This document shows positions 42,938 through 56,000 of a stretch of 64,000 nucleotides of DNA, piece by piece. The position numbers and the translations under genes are program-made. The notes beneath the pieces were generated by a model. The model was not told the origin of the DNA. It made no database searches and saw only the letters and a program-made list of their open reading frames with translations. The stretch lies in contig NC_090320.1 in NCBI RefSeq assembly GCF_040869045.1, positions 253,890,978 through 253,954,977 of the forward strand, written 5' to 3'. Position 1 is the stretch's first letter. The number at the start of each line of letters is the position of its first letter. This stretch comes from Eurosta solidaginis. Lineage: Eukaryota > Arthropoda > Insecta > Diptera > Tephritidae.

Positions 42938-45900
42938 CTAGCCTTTACCCGCGGCCCCGTCCGCAAGGAGAAAATGAAATATGTGGGCTATTCACGTTAG
43001 CCTGCTTATAAAGTTATCTGTTTAAAATTTTTTTTCTGTCTAATGCATTTTATTTTTGTAATTGAGTAAAAAAAGAACTAAATGAGCTGACAACCTGATA
43101 GGATCCCAAATGATCCCGAAATTATCCACAAAAAGCTACGAAATTACCCCCACGCTATCGCGGACGGATCCCGAAAACCATCCAGAAATGCCCCGAAAGG
43201 GTCTCCAAAAGTTCCCCGAATAGTCCCAAAAAACCCGAAATGACAGCGACACGATTCTAGACGTATCTAGAGAACCACACAGAAATGATCCCTGAATGTG
43301 TTCCAAAATGATCCCGAAAAGGTTCCGAAATGACCCTGACGGGCTCCCGGGTGGATCTCAAAAACCATCCAGAAAATATCCAGGAAGGGTCCCTAAATTA
43401 TCCCGACATACTCCAGAAAAAGTTCCGAAATGGCTCCGAGGGGATCCACGACGGATCGCGAAAACCATACAGAAATGATCCCGGAAGGGTGCATAAACTA
43501 TCCCGGAAAAGTAACAAAAAATCCCGAAATGGCTCCTACGGCATCCCGGACGGATGCAGAAATGATCTCGGAAGGGTCCCCAAATGATCCCAAAATGGTC
43601 CCGAAATGACCCTGATGGATCCGGCAAACCATCAAGAAATTATGCCGAAAGGGTCCCAAAATGATCCCGAAATAATACAGAAAAAGTCACGAAACGACCC
43701 CTAGAGGATCCCCAAATGATCCCGTATTAGCCCCGAAAAGGTCCCGAAATAACCCCGACGGGATCCCGGACAAATCCCGAAAACCATCCAGAAATGATGC
43801 CGGAAGGAATCCCAAATGATTTCGTAAAATTCCCGCATTGATTCCGACGGGATCCCGAACGGATACCGAAAATCATCCAGAAGTGATGCCGGAAAGGTCC
43901 TCAAATGATCACCTAATAGTCCCGAAATGACCCTTAAGGGGTCATGGACGGATCCCATAAACCATCCAGAAATGATCCCGATATATTCCCGAAGAAGTCC
44001 CGAAATGACCCTGACGGGATCTCGAACGCACCCCTAAATGACCCTGACGGGATCCCGGACAGATCCCGAAATCCATCCAGAAATGATCTTGGGAGGGACC
44101 CCAAATGATCCCGAAAAAGTCCCGCAATGATTCCGAGGGGATCCTGATCGGATACCGATAACCATCCAGAAGTGATGCCGAAAAGGTCCTCAAATGATCA
44201 CCTAATAGTCCCGAAATGACCCTTAAGGGGTCATGGACGGATCCCATAAACCATCCAGAAATGATCCCGATATATTCCCGAAGAAGTCCCGAAATGACCC
44301 TGACGGGATCTCGAACGCACCCCTAAATGACCCTGACGGCATCCCGGACTGATCCCAAAATCCATCCAGAAATGATCTTGGGAAGGTCCCAAAATTATCC
44401 CGAAATAGTCTCGGAAAAGTTCAGAAATTACCCTGACGGGTTCCCGGACGAATCCTGAAAGCCATCTCTAAATGATCCCGAAAAAGTCCCGAAATGACTC
44501 TGACTGGACCCCGAAAGGATCCCGAAAACTATCCAGAAATGATGCCGGAAATGTCCTCAAATGAACACCTAATAGTTCCGAAAAGACCCTGGCGGAATCC
44601 CGAACGGATCCCGACAACTATCTAGAAATGATGCCAAAAGGGCCCGCAAATGATCCCGTATTAGTCGAGAAAAAGTCCCGAAATGAACCCGACGGGATGC
44701 CGGACGAATCCCAAAAACCAGCCAGAAATGATGCCGGAAGGGACACCAAATGATCCCGAAAAAGTCCCGCAATAATTCCGACGGGATCCTGAGCGGATAC
44801 CGAAAACCATCCAGAAGTGATGCCGAAAAGGTCCTCAAATGATCACCTAATAGTCCCAAAATGACCCTGACGGCATCCCGGACAGATCCCGAAATCCATC
44901 CAGAAATGATCTTGGGAGGGTCCCAAAATTATCCCGAAATAGTCTGGGAAAAGTCCAGAAATTACCTTGACGGATACCGGACGAATCCTGAAAACCAATC
45001 TTAAATGATGCCGAAAAAGTCCCGAAATGACCCTGATGGGACCCGGACAGGATCCCGAAAACTAACCAGAAATGATGCCGGAAAGGTCCTCAAATGATCT
45101 CCCAATAGTTCCGAAAAGACCCTGACGGGATCCCGAACGGATCCCGACAACTATCCAGAAATGATACCGAAAGGGCCCGCAAATGATCCCGTATTAGTCG
45201 AGAAAAAGTCCCGAAATGACCCCGACGGGATGCCGGACGAATCCCAAAAACCATCCAGAAATGATTTTGGAAGGGACCCCAATGATCCCGAAAAAGTCCC
45301 GCAATTATTCTGACGGGAATCTGAACGGATACCGAAAACCATCCAGAAGTGATGCCGGAACGGTCCTCAAATGCTCACCTAATAGTCCCAAAATTACCCT
45401 GAGGGCATCCCGGACAAATCCCGAAATCCATCCAGAAATGATCTTGGGAAGGTCCCAAAATGATCCCGAAATAGTCTCGGAAAAGTCCAGAAATTACCCT
45501 GACGGGTTCCCGGACGAATCCTGAAAGCCATCCTTAAATGATCCCGAAAAAGCCCCGAAATTACCCTGACGGGATCCCGAAAGGATTCCAAAAACTATCC
45601 AGAAATGATGCCGGAAAGGTCCTCAAATGATCCCCTAATAGTTCCGAAATGACCCCGACGGGATCCCGGTCGGAACCCAAAAACCACCCAGAAATGATGC
45701 CGAAAGGGTTCCCAAATGATCCCGTATTAGTCGCGAAAAAGTCCCGAAATGACCCCGACGGGATCCCGGACGGATCCCGAAACCATCCAGAAATGATGCC
45801 GGATGAGCCCCAAAATGATCCCGAAAAAGTCCCCAAATGATCCCGACGAGATCCCGGACGGATCCCGAAAACCATCCAGAAATGATGCCGGAAGAGCCCC

Positions 45901-47402
45901 CAAATGATCCCGAAAAAGTCCCCAAATGATCCCGACGGGATCCCGGACGGATCCCGAAAACCATCCAGAAATGATGCCGGATGAGCCCCAAAATGATCCC
46001 GAAAAAGTCCCCAAATGATCCCGACGATATCCCGGACGGATCCCGAAAACCATCCAGAAATGATGCCGGAAGAGCCCCCAAATGATCCCGAAAAAGTCCC
46101 AAAATTACCCCGACGAGATCCCGGACGGATCCCGAAAACCATCCAGAAATGATGCCGGAAGAGCCCCCAAATGATCCCGAAAAAGTCCCCAAATGACCCC
46201 GACGAGATCCCGGACGGATCCCGAAAAACATCCAGAAATGATGCCGGAAGAGCCCCCAAATGATCCCGAAAAAGTCCCAAAATGACCCCGACGAGATCCC
46301 GGACGGATCCCGAAAACCATCCAGAAATGATGCCGGAAGGGTCCCCAAATGATAGCGAAATAGTCCCGAAATGATTCCGGAATAGTCCCGAAAATGTTCC
46401 AAAATAACCCCGACGGGATCCCGGACGGATCCCGTAAACTATACAGAAATGATCCCGGAAGGGTCCCAAAATGATCCCGAAATAGTCCCGAAAAAGTCCC
46501 GAAATTACCCCGGCGTAATCCCGGACCGATCTCGAAAACCATCCAGAAATGATCCCGGAAGGGTCTCGATATGACCCTTACGGGATTACAAATAAGGTGA
46601 AGCTAATTATAAAACCATGTTAATAAGGCAGCAGGCGCATTGGAGCGAATAAAAATTTAGATAGAAACATACAGGTAAAGCTAATAAAAGCGTGCTAATA
46701 AAAACAATTGATGGAGGGCGGATGGCGGGAGTAGAGGAGAGGACCACTGATCGTTCCTCCAAAATTGTCTAGATCTCGTTCTGTATGTACCAGATACCAA
46801 AAACTATTGATTTAGGAGAAAATTTAGATTGAGTTATAACAATTTATGGATTTTACACCAGAGGGGGAGATAAAGGGGGGCGGGCGGAGGGTGTCACTGC
46901 TTACTTTGTAAGCCCTCGACTTATTTGACCCCTTGAGTCTGTGATATTGGTGAAGGCCAGTATACGTAAAGTTATAATGTGTAAAAATTATGAAAAATAA
47001 TTTCTCGAAGGGTCGTGGGACCCCCACCCCTCTTTCCATGTTCGAAAAAAATTTCGCTAGTAGACTACTGTCTGTGTCCCAAATTTCATCAAAATCCGTG
47101 TAGCCATTCTGGCGTGATTCAGTCGCAAAGACGAAAAAATATAATAATTAAATTATAACTGTTCCTAGGGGGCGGGGACCACGCCCCTTTTGAAAAATAT
47201 ATAGCTAGTAGATCCTTCTAGACTATTGGCTATATGTGTGCAAAATTTCATCCAAATCGGTCCAGCCGTTCTTGCGTTATTGAGTCACAAAGACAAACGT
47301 CTGGACAAACATCCAAACATCCAAACATCCAAACTTCCAAACATCTAAACATCCAAACATCCAAACATCTTAACATCCAAACTTTCCCATTTATAATATA
47401 TA
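42938..47402 (-). mobile_element. Helitron H2 (non-autonomous)
   Basis: Same structure as H1, about 4.47 kb: CTAG end at 42938, satellite 43097-46587, conserved region, microsatellite 47303-47385, then TTTATAATATATA meeting H3's CTAG at 47403. It shares the order of variant units with H1, H3 and H4. Confidence 0.85.
43097..46587. repeat. Satellite array (89-bp family) in H2
   Basis: Includes the cleanest run of the 89-bp unit (45650-46330): GATCCCGAAA starts at 45861 and again 89-90 bases later, and so on. A 289-bp block is locally duplicated (CCCTTAAGGG at 43931 and 44220). The 302-codon minus frame 45561-46469 is a repeat artefact. Confidence 0.9.
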
Positions 47403-50400
47403 CTAGCCTTTACCCGCGGCCCCGTCCGCAAGGAGAAAATGAAATATGTGGGCTATTCACGTTAGCCTGCTTATAAAGTTATCTGTTTAAAATTTTTTTT
47501 CTGTCTAATGCATTTTATTTTTGTAATTGAGTAAAAAAAAAGAACTTTATGAGCTGATAATCTGATAGGATTCCAAAATGATAACGAAATTTTCCAGAAA
47601 AAGATACGAAATGACCCCGATGCTATCGCGGACGGATCCCGAAAACCATCCAGAAACGCCCCGGAAGTGTTTCCAAAAGTTCCCGAAGTAGTCCCAAAAA
47701 ACCCGAAATGACAACGACACGATTCTAGACTTATCCAGATAACCACACAGAAATGATGCCTGAAGGGTACCAAATTGATCCCGAAATTGTCCCGAAAAAG
47801 TTCCGAAATTACCCTGACGGGCTCCCGGACGGGCTCCCGGACGGATCTCAGAAACCATCCAGAAAATATCCAGGAAGGGTCCCTAAATTATCCCGACTAA
47901 CTCCAGAAAAAGTTCCGAAATGGCTTCGAGGGGATCCACGATGGATCGCGAAAACCATACAGAAATGATTCCGGAAGGATTCCAAAATGATCCCGAAATA
48001 GTCCGGAATTGACCCAGATGGGATCCCGCACAGATCCAGAAATGATCCCGGAAGGGTGCAAAAACTATCCCGGAAAAGTAACAAAAAATCCCGAAATGGC
48101 TCCTACGGCATCCCGGACGGATCCAGAAATGATATCGGAAGGGTCCCCAAATGATCCCAAAATGGTCCCGAAATGACCCTGATGGATCCGGCAAACCATT
48201 AAGAAATTATGCCGAAAGTGTCCCAAAATGATCCCGAAATAATACAGTAAAAGTCACGAAACGACCCCTAGAGGATCCCCAAAAGATCCCGTATTAGCCC
48301 CGAAAAGGTCCCGAAATAACCCCGACGGGATTCCGGACAAATCCCGAAAACCATCCAGAAATGATGCCGGAAGGAATCCCAAATGATTCCGTAAAAGTCC
48401 CGCATTGATTCCGACGGGATCCCGAACGGATACCGAAAATCATCCAGAAGTGACGCCGGAAAGGTCCTCAAATAATCACCTAATAGTCCCGAAATGACCC
48501 TTAAGGGGTCATGGACGGATCCCATAAACCATCCAGAAATGATCCCGATATATTCCCGAAGAAGTCCCGAAATGACCCTGACGGGATCTCGAGCGCACCC
48601 CTAAATGACCCTGACGGGATCCCGGACAGATCCCGAAATCCATCCAGAAATGATCTTAGGAGGGACCATAAATGATCCCGAAAAAGTCCCGCAATGATTC
48701 CGAGGGGATCCTGATCGGATACCGATAACCATCCAGATCAAATGATCACCTAATACCAAAATGACCCTGACGGCATCCCGGACTGATCCCAAAATCCATC
48801 CAGAAATGATCTTGGGAAGGTCCCAAAATTATCCCGAAATAGTCTCGGAAAAGTTCAGAAATTACCCTGACGGGTTCCCGGACGAATCCTGAAAGCCATC
48901 TCTAAATGATCCCGAAAAAGTCCCGAAATGACCCTGACTGGACCCCGAAAGGATCCCGAAAACTATCCAGAAATGAAGCCGGAAATGTCCTCAAATGATC
49001 ACCTAATAGTTCCGAAAAGACCCTGACGGGATCCCGAACGGATCCCGACAACTATCTAGAAATGATGCCGAAAGGGCCCGCAAATGATCCCGTATTAGTC
49101 GAGAAAAAGTCCCGAAATGAACCCGACGGGATGCCGGACGAATCCCAAAAATCAGGCAGAAATGATGCCGGAAGGGACACCAAATGATCCCGAAAAAGTC
49201 CCGCAATAATTCCGACGGGATCCTGAGCGGATACCGAAAACCATCCAGAAGTGATGCCGAAAAGGTCCTCAAATGATCACCTAATAGTCCCAAAATGACC
49301 CTGACGGCATCCCGGACAGATCCCGAAATCCATCCAGAAATGATCTTGGGAGGGTCCCAAAATTATCCCGAAATAGTCTGGGAAAAGTCCAGAAATTACC
49401 CTGACGGATACCGGACGAATCCTGAAAACCAATCTTAAATGATGCCGAAAAAGTCCCGAAATGACCCTGATGGGACCCGGAAAGGATCCCGAAAACTAAC
49501 CAGAAATGATGCCGGAAAGGTCCTCAAATAATCTCCCAATAGTTCCGAAAAGACCCTGACGGGATCCCGAGCGGATCCCGACAACTATCCAGAAATGATA
49601 CCGAAAGGGCCCGCAAATGATCCCGCATTAGTCGAGAAAAAGTCCCGAAATGACCCCGACGGGATGCCGGACGAATCCCAAAAACCATCCAGAAATGATT
49701 TTGGAAGGGACCCCAATGATCCCGAAAAAGTCCCGCAATTATTCCGACGGGAATCTGAACGGATACCGAAAACCATCCAGAAGTGATGCCGGAACGGTCC
49801 TCAAATGCTCACCTAATAGTCCCAAAATGACCCTGAGGGCATCCCGGACAAATCCCGAAATCCATCCAGAAATGATCTTGGGAAGGTCCCAAAATGATCC
49901 CGAAATAGTCTCGGAAAAGTCCAGAAATTACCCTGACGGGTTCCCGGACGAATCCTGAAAGCCATCCTTAAATGATCCCGAAAAAGCCCCGAAATGACCC
50001 TGACGGGATCCCGAAAGGATTCCAAAAACTACCCAGAAATGATGCCGGAAAGGTCCTCAAATAATCTCCCAATAGTTCCGAAAAGACCCTGACGGGATCC
50101 CGAGCGGATCCCGACAACTATCCAGAAATGATACCGAAAGGGCCCGCAAATGATCCCGTATTAGTCGAGACAAAGACCCGAAATGACCCCGACGGGATCC
50201 CGGACGAATCCCAAAAACCATCCAGAAATGATGCCGGTAGGTATCCCAAATGATCCCGAAATAATCCCGAAATGACCTCGTCGGCATCCCGGACGGATAC
50301 CGAATATTATCCAGAAATGATGCCGGAAAGGTCCACAAATGATCCCCTAATAGTCCCGAAATTACCCTGATGGGATCCCGGACGGATCCCGAAAACCATC

Positions 50401-52918
50401 AAGAAATGATGCCGGAAGAGCCCCCAAATGATCCCGAAAAAGTCCCCAAATGACCCCGACGATATCCCGGACGGATCCCGAAAACCATCCAGAAATGATG
50501 CCGGAAGAGCCCCCAAATGATCCCGAAAAAGTCCCCAAATGACCCCGACGAGATCCCGCACGGATCCCGAGAACCATCCAGAAATGATGCCGGAAGAGCC
50601 CCAAATGATCCCGAAAAAGTCCCCAAATGACCCCGACATACTCCAGAAAAGTTCCGAAATGGCTCCGAGGGAATCAACGACGGATCGCGAAAACCATACA
50701 GAAATGATTCCGGAAGGATCCCAAAATGATCCCGAAATAGTCCGGAAATGACCCAGATGGGATCCCGCACAGATCCAGAAATGATCCCGGAAGGGTCCAA
50801 AAACTATCCCGGAAAAGTAACAAAAAATCCCGAAATGGCTCCTACGGCATCCCGGACGGATCCAGAAATGATCTCGGAAGGGTCCCCAAATGATCCCAAA
50901 ATGGTCCCGAAATGACCCTGATGGATCCGGCAAACCATCAAGAAATTATGCCGGAAGGGTCCCCAAATGATCCCGAAATAAAACAGAAAAAGTCACGAAA
51001 CGACCCCTAGAGGATCCCCAAATGATCCCGTATTAGCCCCAAAAAAGTCCCAAAATGACCCTGACGGGATCCCGAAAGGATTCCGAAAACAATACAGAAA
51101 TGATGCCGGAAAGGTCCTCAAATGATGCCCTAATAGTCCCGAAATGACCGTGACGGGATCCCGACAACTATCCAGAAATGATGCCGAAAGGATCCGCAAA
51201 TGATCCCGTATTAGTCGAAAAAAAGTCCCGAAAGGACCACGACGGGATCCCGGACGAATCCCAAAAACCATCCAGAAATGATGCCGGTAGGTATCCCAAA
51301 TGATCCCGAAATAGTCCCGAAATGACCTCGTCGGCATCCTGGACGGATCCCGAAAATTATCCAGAAATGATGCCGGAAAGGTTCCCAAATGATCCCCTAA
51401 TAGTCCCGAAATTACCCTAATGGAATCCCGGACGGATCCCGAAAACCATCCAGAAATGATGCCGAAAGGGTTCCCAAATGATCCCGTATTAGTCGCGAAA
51501 AAGTCCCGAAATGACCCCGACGGGATCCCGGACGGATCCCGAAAACCATCCAGAAATGATGCCGGATGAGCCCCAAAATGATCCCGAAAAAGTCCCCAAA
51601 TGACCCCGACGAGATCCCGGACGGATCCCGAAAACCATCCAGAAATGATGCCGGAAGATCCCCCAAATGATCCAGAAAAAGTCCCCAAATGACCCCGACG
51701 ATATCCCGGACGGATCCCGAAAACCATCCAGAAATGATGCCGGAAGAGCCCTCAAATGATCCCGAAAAAGTCCCCATATGACCCCGACGAGATCCCGCAC
51801 GGATCCCGAAAACCATCCAGAAATGATGCCGGAAGGGTCCCCAAATGATCGCGAAATAGTCCCGAAATGATTCCGGAATAGTCCCGAAAATGTTCCAAAA
51901 TAACCCCGACGGGATCCCGGACGGATCCCGCAAACTATACAGAAATGATCCCGGAAGGGTCCCAAAATGATCCCGAAATAGTCCCGAAAAAGTCCCGAAA
52001 TTACCCCGGCGTAATCCCGGACCGATCCCGAAAACCATCCAGAAATGATCCCGGAAGGGTCTCGATATGACCCTTACGGGATTACAAATAAGGTGAAGCT
52101 AATTATAAAACCATGTTAATAAGGCAGCAGGCGCATTGGAGCGAATAAAAAGTTAGATAGAAACATACAGGTAAAGCTAATAAAAGCGTGCTAATAAAAA
52201 CAATTGATGGAGGGCGGATGGCGGGAGTAGAGGAGAGGACCACTGATCGTTCCTCCAAAATTGTCTAGATATCGTTCTGTATGTACCAGATACCAAAAAC
52301 TATTGATTTAGGAGAAAATTTAGATTGAGTTATAACAATTTATGGATTTTACACCAGAGGGGAGATAAAGGGGGGCGGGCGGAGGGTGTCACTGCTTACT
52401 TTGTAAGCCCTCCACTTATTTGACCCCTTGAGTCTGTGATATTGGTGAAGGCCAGTATACGTAAAGTTATAATGTGTAAAAATTATGAAAAATAATTTCT
52501 CGAAGGGTCGTGGGACCCCCACCCCTCTTTCCATGTTCGAAAAAAAATTCGCTAGTAGACTACTGTCTGTGTCCCAAATTTCATCAAAATCCGTGTAGCC
52601 ATTCTGGCGTGATTCAGTCGCAAAGACGAAAAAATATAATAATTAAATTATAACTGTTCCTAGGGGGCGGGGACCACGCCCCTTTTGAAAAATATATAGC
52701 TAGTAGATCCTTCTAGACTATTGGCTATATGTGTGCAAAATTTCATCCAAATCGGTCCAGCCGTTCTTGCGTTATTGAGTCACAAAGACAAACGTCTGGA
52801 CAAACATCCAAACATCCAAACATCCAAACATCCAAACATCCAAACATCTAAACATCCAAACATCCAAACATCCAAACATCTTAACATCCAAACTTTCCCA
52901 TTTATAATATATATTAGA
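47403..52918 (-). mobile_element. Helitron H3 (non-autonomous)
   Basis: About 5.5 kb. CTAG end at 47403, satellite 47555-52083, conserved region, microsatellite 52800-52890 and TTTATAATATATATTAGA at 52901-52918. Three more TTAGA copies then lead into repeat A (TACGTAAGCATTCGG). The precise 5' base is ambiguous because of the repeated TTAGA. Confidence 0.82.
47555..52083. repeat. Satellite array (89-bp family) in H3
   Basis: About 4.5 kb, same variant order as H4, differing by block gains and losses. Frames up to 244 codons on the minus strand are spurious. Confidence 0.85.
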
Positions 52919-53037
52919 TTAGATTAGATTAGATACGTAAGCATTCGGTGAAATTTGAAGCCTACAGCCCTTAAAATGGGGCAGTAATTACGAAAAGTTT
53001 TTATATGAACAATCGGTTGTGGGGGATATATTCTATA
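52919..53037. repeat. Dispersed repeat 'A' copy 2, left fragment
   Basis: Matches 5675-5787 of copy 1 (CGTAAGCATTCGGTGAAA, CCCTTAAAATGGGGCAG, CGGTTGTGGGGGATATATTC). It stops at ...TTCTATA where H4 is inserted; the remainder is at 58484. Confidence 0.9.
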
Positions 53038-56000
53038 CTAGCCTTTACCCGCGGCCCCGTCCGCAAGGAGAAAATGAAATATGTGGGCTATTCACGTTAG
53101 CCTGCTTATAAAGTTATCTGTTTAACATTTTTTTTCTGTCTAATGCATTTTATTTTTGTAATTGAGTAAAAAAAAGAACTTTATGAGCTGATAACCTGAT
53201 AGGATCCCAAAATGATAACGAAATTATCCAGAAAAAGCCACGAAATGACCCCGACGCTGTCGCGGACGGATCCCGAAAACCATCCAGAAACGCCCCGGAA
53301 GTGTTTCCAAAAGTTCCCGAAGTAGTCCCAAAAAACCCGAAATGACAACGACACGATTCTAGACTTATCCAGATAACCACACAGAAATGATGCCTGAAGG
53401 GTACCAAATTGATCCCGAAATAGTCCCGAAAAAGTTCCGAAATTACCCTGACGGGCTCCCGGACGGATCTCAGAAACCATCCAGAAAATATCCAGGAAGG
53501 GTCCCTAAATTATCCCGACTAACTCCAGAAAAAGTTCCGAAATGGCTCCGAGGGGATCCACGATGGATCGCGAAAACCATACAGAAATGATTCCGGAAGG
53601 ATTCCAAAATGATCCCGAAATAGTCCGGAATTGACCCAGATGGGATCCCGCACAGATCCAGAAATGATCCCGGAAGGGTGCAAAAACTATCCCGGAAAAG
53701 TAACAAAAAATCCCGAAATGGCTACTACGGCATCCCGGACGGATCCAGAAATGATCTCGGAAGGGTCCCCAAATGATCCCAAAATGGTCCCGAAATGACC
53801 CTGATGGATCCGGCAAACCATCCAGAAATTATGCCGAAAGGGTCCCAAAATGATTCCGAAATAATACAGAAAAAGTCACGAAACGACCCCTAGAGGATCC
53901 CCAAATGATCCCGTATTAGCCCCGAAAAGGTCCCGAAATAAACCCGACGGGATCCCGGACAAATCCCGAAAACCATCCAGAAATGATGCCGGAAGGAATC
54001 CCAAATGATTCCGTAAAAGTCCCGCATTGATTCCGACGGGATCCCGAACGGATACCGAAAATCATACAGAAGTGACGCCGGAAAGGTCCTCAAATGATCA
54101 CCTAATAGTCCCGAAATGACCCTTAATGGGTCATGGACGGATCCCATAAACCATCCAGAAATGATCCCGATATATTCCCGAAGAAGTCCCGAAATGACCC
54201 TGACGGTATCTCGAACGCACCCCTAAATGACCCTGACGGGATCCCGGACAGATCCCGAAATCCATCCAGAAATGATCTTGGGAGGGACCCCAAATGATCC
54301 CGAAAAAGTCCCGCAATGATTCCGAGGGGATCCTGATCGGATACCGATAACCATCCAGAAGTGATGCCGGAAAGGTCCTCAAATGATCACCTAATACCAA
54401 AATGACCCTGACGGCATCCCGGACTGATCCCAAAATCCATCCAGAAATGATCTTGGGAAGGTCCCAAAATTATCCCGAAATAGTCTCGGAAAAGTTCAGA
54501 AATTACCCTGACGGGTTCCCGGACGAATCCTGAAAGCCATCTCTAAATGATCCCGAAAAAGTCCCGAAATGACCCTGACTGGACCCCGAAAGGATCCCGA
54601 AAACTATCCAGAAATGATGCCGGAAATGTCCTCAAATCATCTCCCAATAGTTCCGAAAAGACCCTGACGGGATCCCGAACGGATCCCGACAACTATCCAG
54701 AAATGATACCGAAAGGGCCCGCAAATGATCACCTAATAGTCCCAAAATGACCCTGACGGCATCCCGGACAGATCCCGAAATCCATCCAGAAATGAACTTG
54801 GGAGGGTCCCAAAATTATCCCGAAATAGTCTGGGAAAAGTCCAGAAATTACCCTGACGGATACCGGACGAATCCTGAAAACCAATCTTAAATGATGCCGA
54901 AAAAGTCCCGAAATGACCCTGATAGGACCCGGAAAGGATCCCGAAAACTAACCAGAAATGATGCCGGAAAGGTCCTCAAATGATCTCCCAATAGTTCCGA
55001 AAAGACCCTGACGGGATCCCGAACGGATCCCGACAACTATCCAGAAATGATACCGAAAGGGCCCGCAAATGATCCCGTATTAGTCGAGAAAAAGTCGTGA
55101 TGCCGAAAAGGTCCTCAAATGATCACCTAATAGTCCCAAAATGACCCTGACGGCATCCCGGACAGATCCCGAAATCCATCCAGAAATGATCTTGGGAGGG
55201 TCCCAAAATTATCCCGAAATAGTCTGGGAAAAGTCCAGAAATTACCCTGACGGATACCGGACGAATCCTGAAAACCAATCTTAAATGATGCCGAAAAAGT
55301 CCCGAAATGACCCTGATGGGACCCGGAAAGGATCCCGAAAACTAACCAGAAATGATGCCGGAAAGGTCCTCAAATGATCTCCCAATATTTCCGAAAAGAC
55401 CCTGACGGGATCCCGAACGGATCCCGACAACTATCCAGAAATGATACCGAAAGGGCCCGCAAATGATCCCGTATTAGTCGAGAAAAAGTCCCGAAATGAC
55501 CCCGACGGGATGCCGGACGAATCCCAAAAACCATCCAGAAATGATTTTGGAAGGGACCCCAATGATCCCGAAAAAGTCCCGCAATTATTCCGACGGGAAT
55601 CTGAACGGATACCGAAAACCATCCAGAAGTGATGCCGGAACGGTCCTCAAATGCTCACCTAATAATCCCAAAATGACCCTGAGGGCATCCCGGACAAATC
55701 CCGAAATCCATCCAGAAATGATCTTGGGAAGGTCCCAAAATGATCCCGAAATAGTCTCGGAAAAGTCCAGAAATTACCCTGACGGGTTCCCGGACGAATC
55801 CTGAAAGTCATCGTTAAATGATCCCGAAAAAGCCCCGAAATGACCCTGACGGGATCCCGAAAGGATTCCAAAAACTATCCAGAAATGATGCCGGAAAGGT
55901 CCCCAAATGATCCCCTAATAGTTCCGAAATGACCGTGACGGGATCCCGAACGGATCCCGACAACTATCCAGAAATTATGCCGAAAGGGTCCGCAAATGAT

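Noticed and set aside
52911..52934. Telomere-like repeats (TTAGA)n
   Set aside because: The insect telomere unit is TTAGG and Diptera lack it; here four TTAGA units fit the Helitron terminus.
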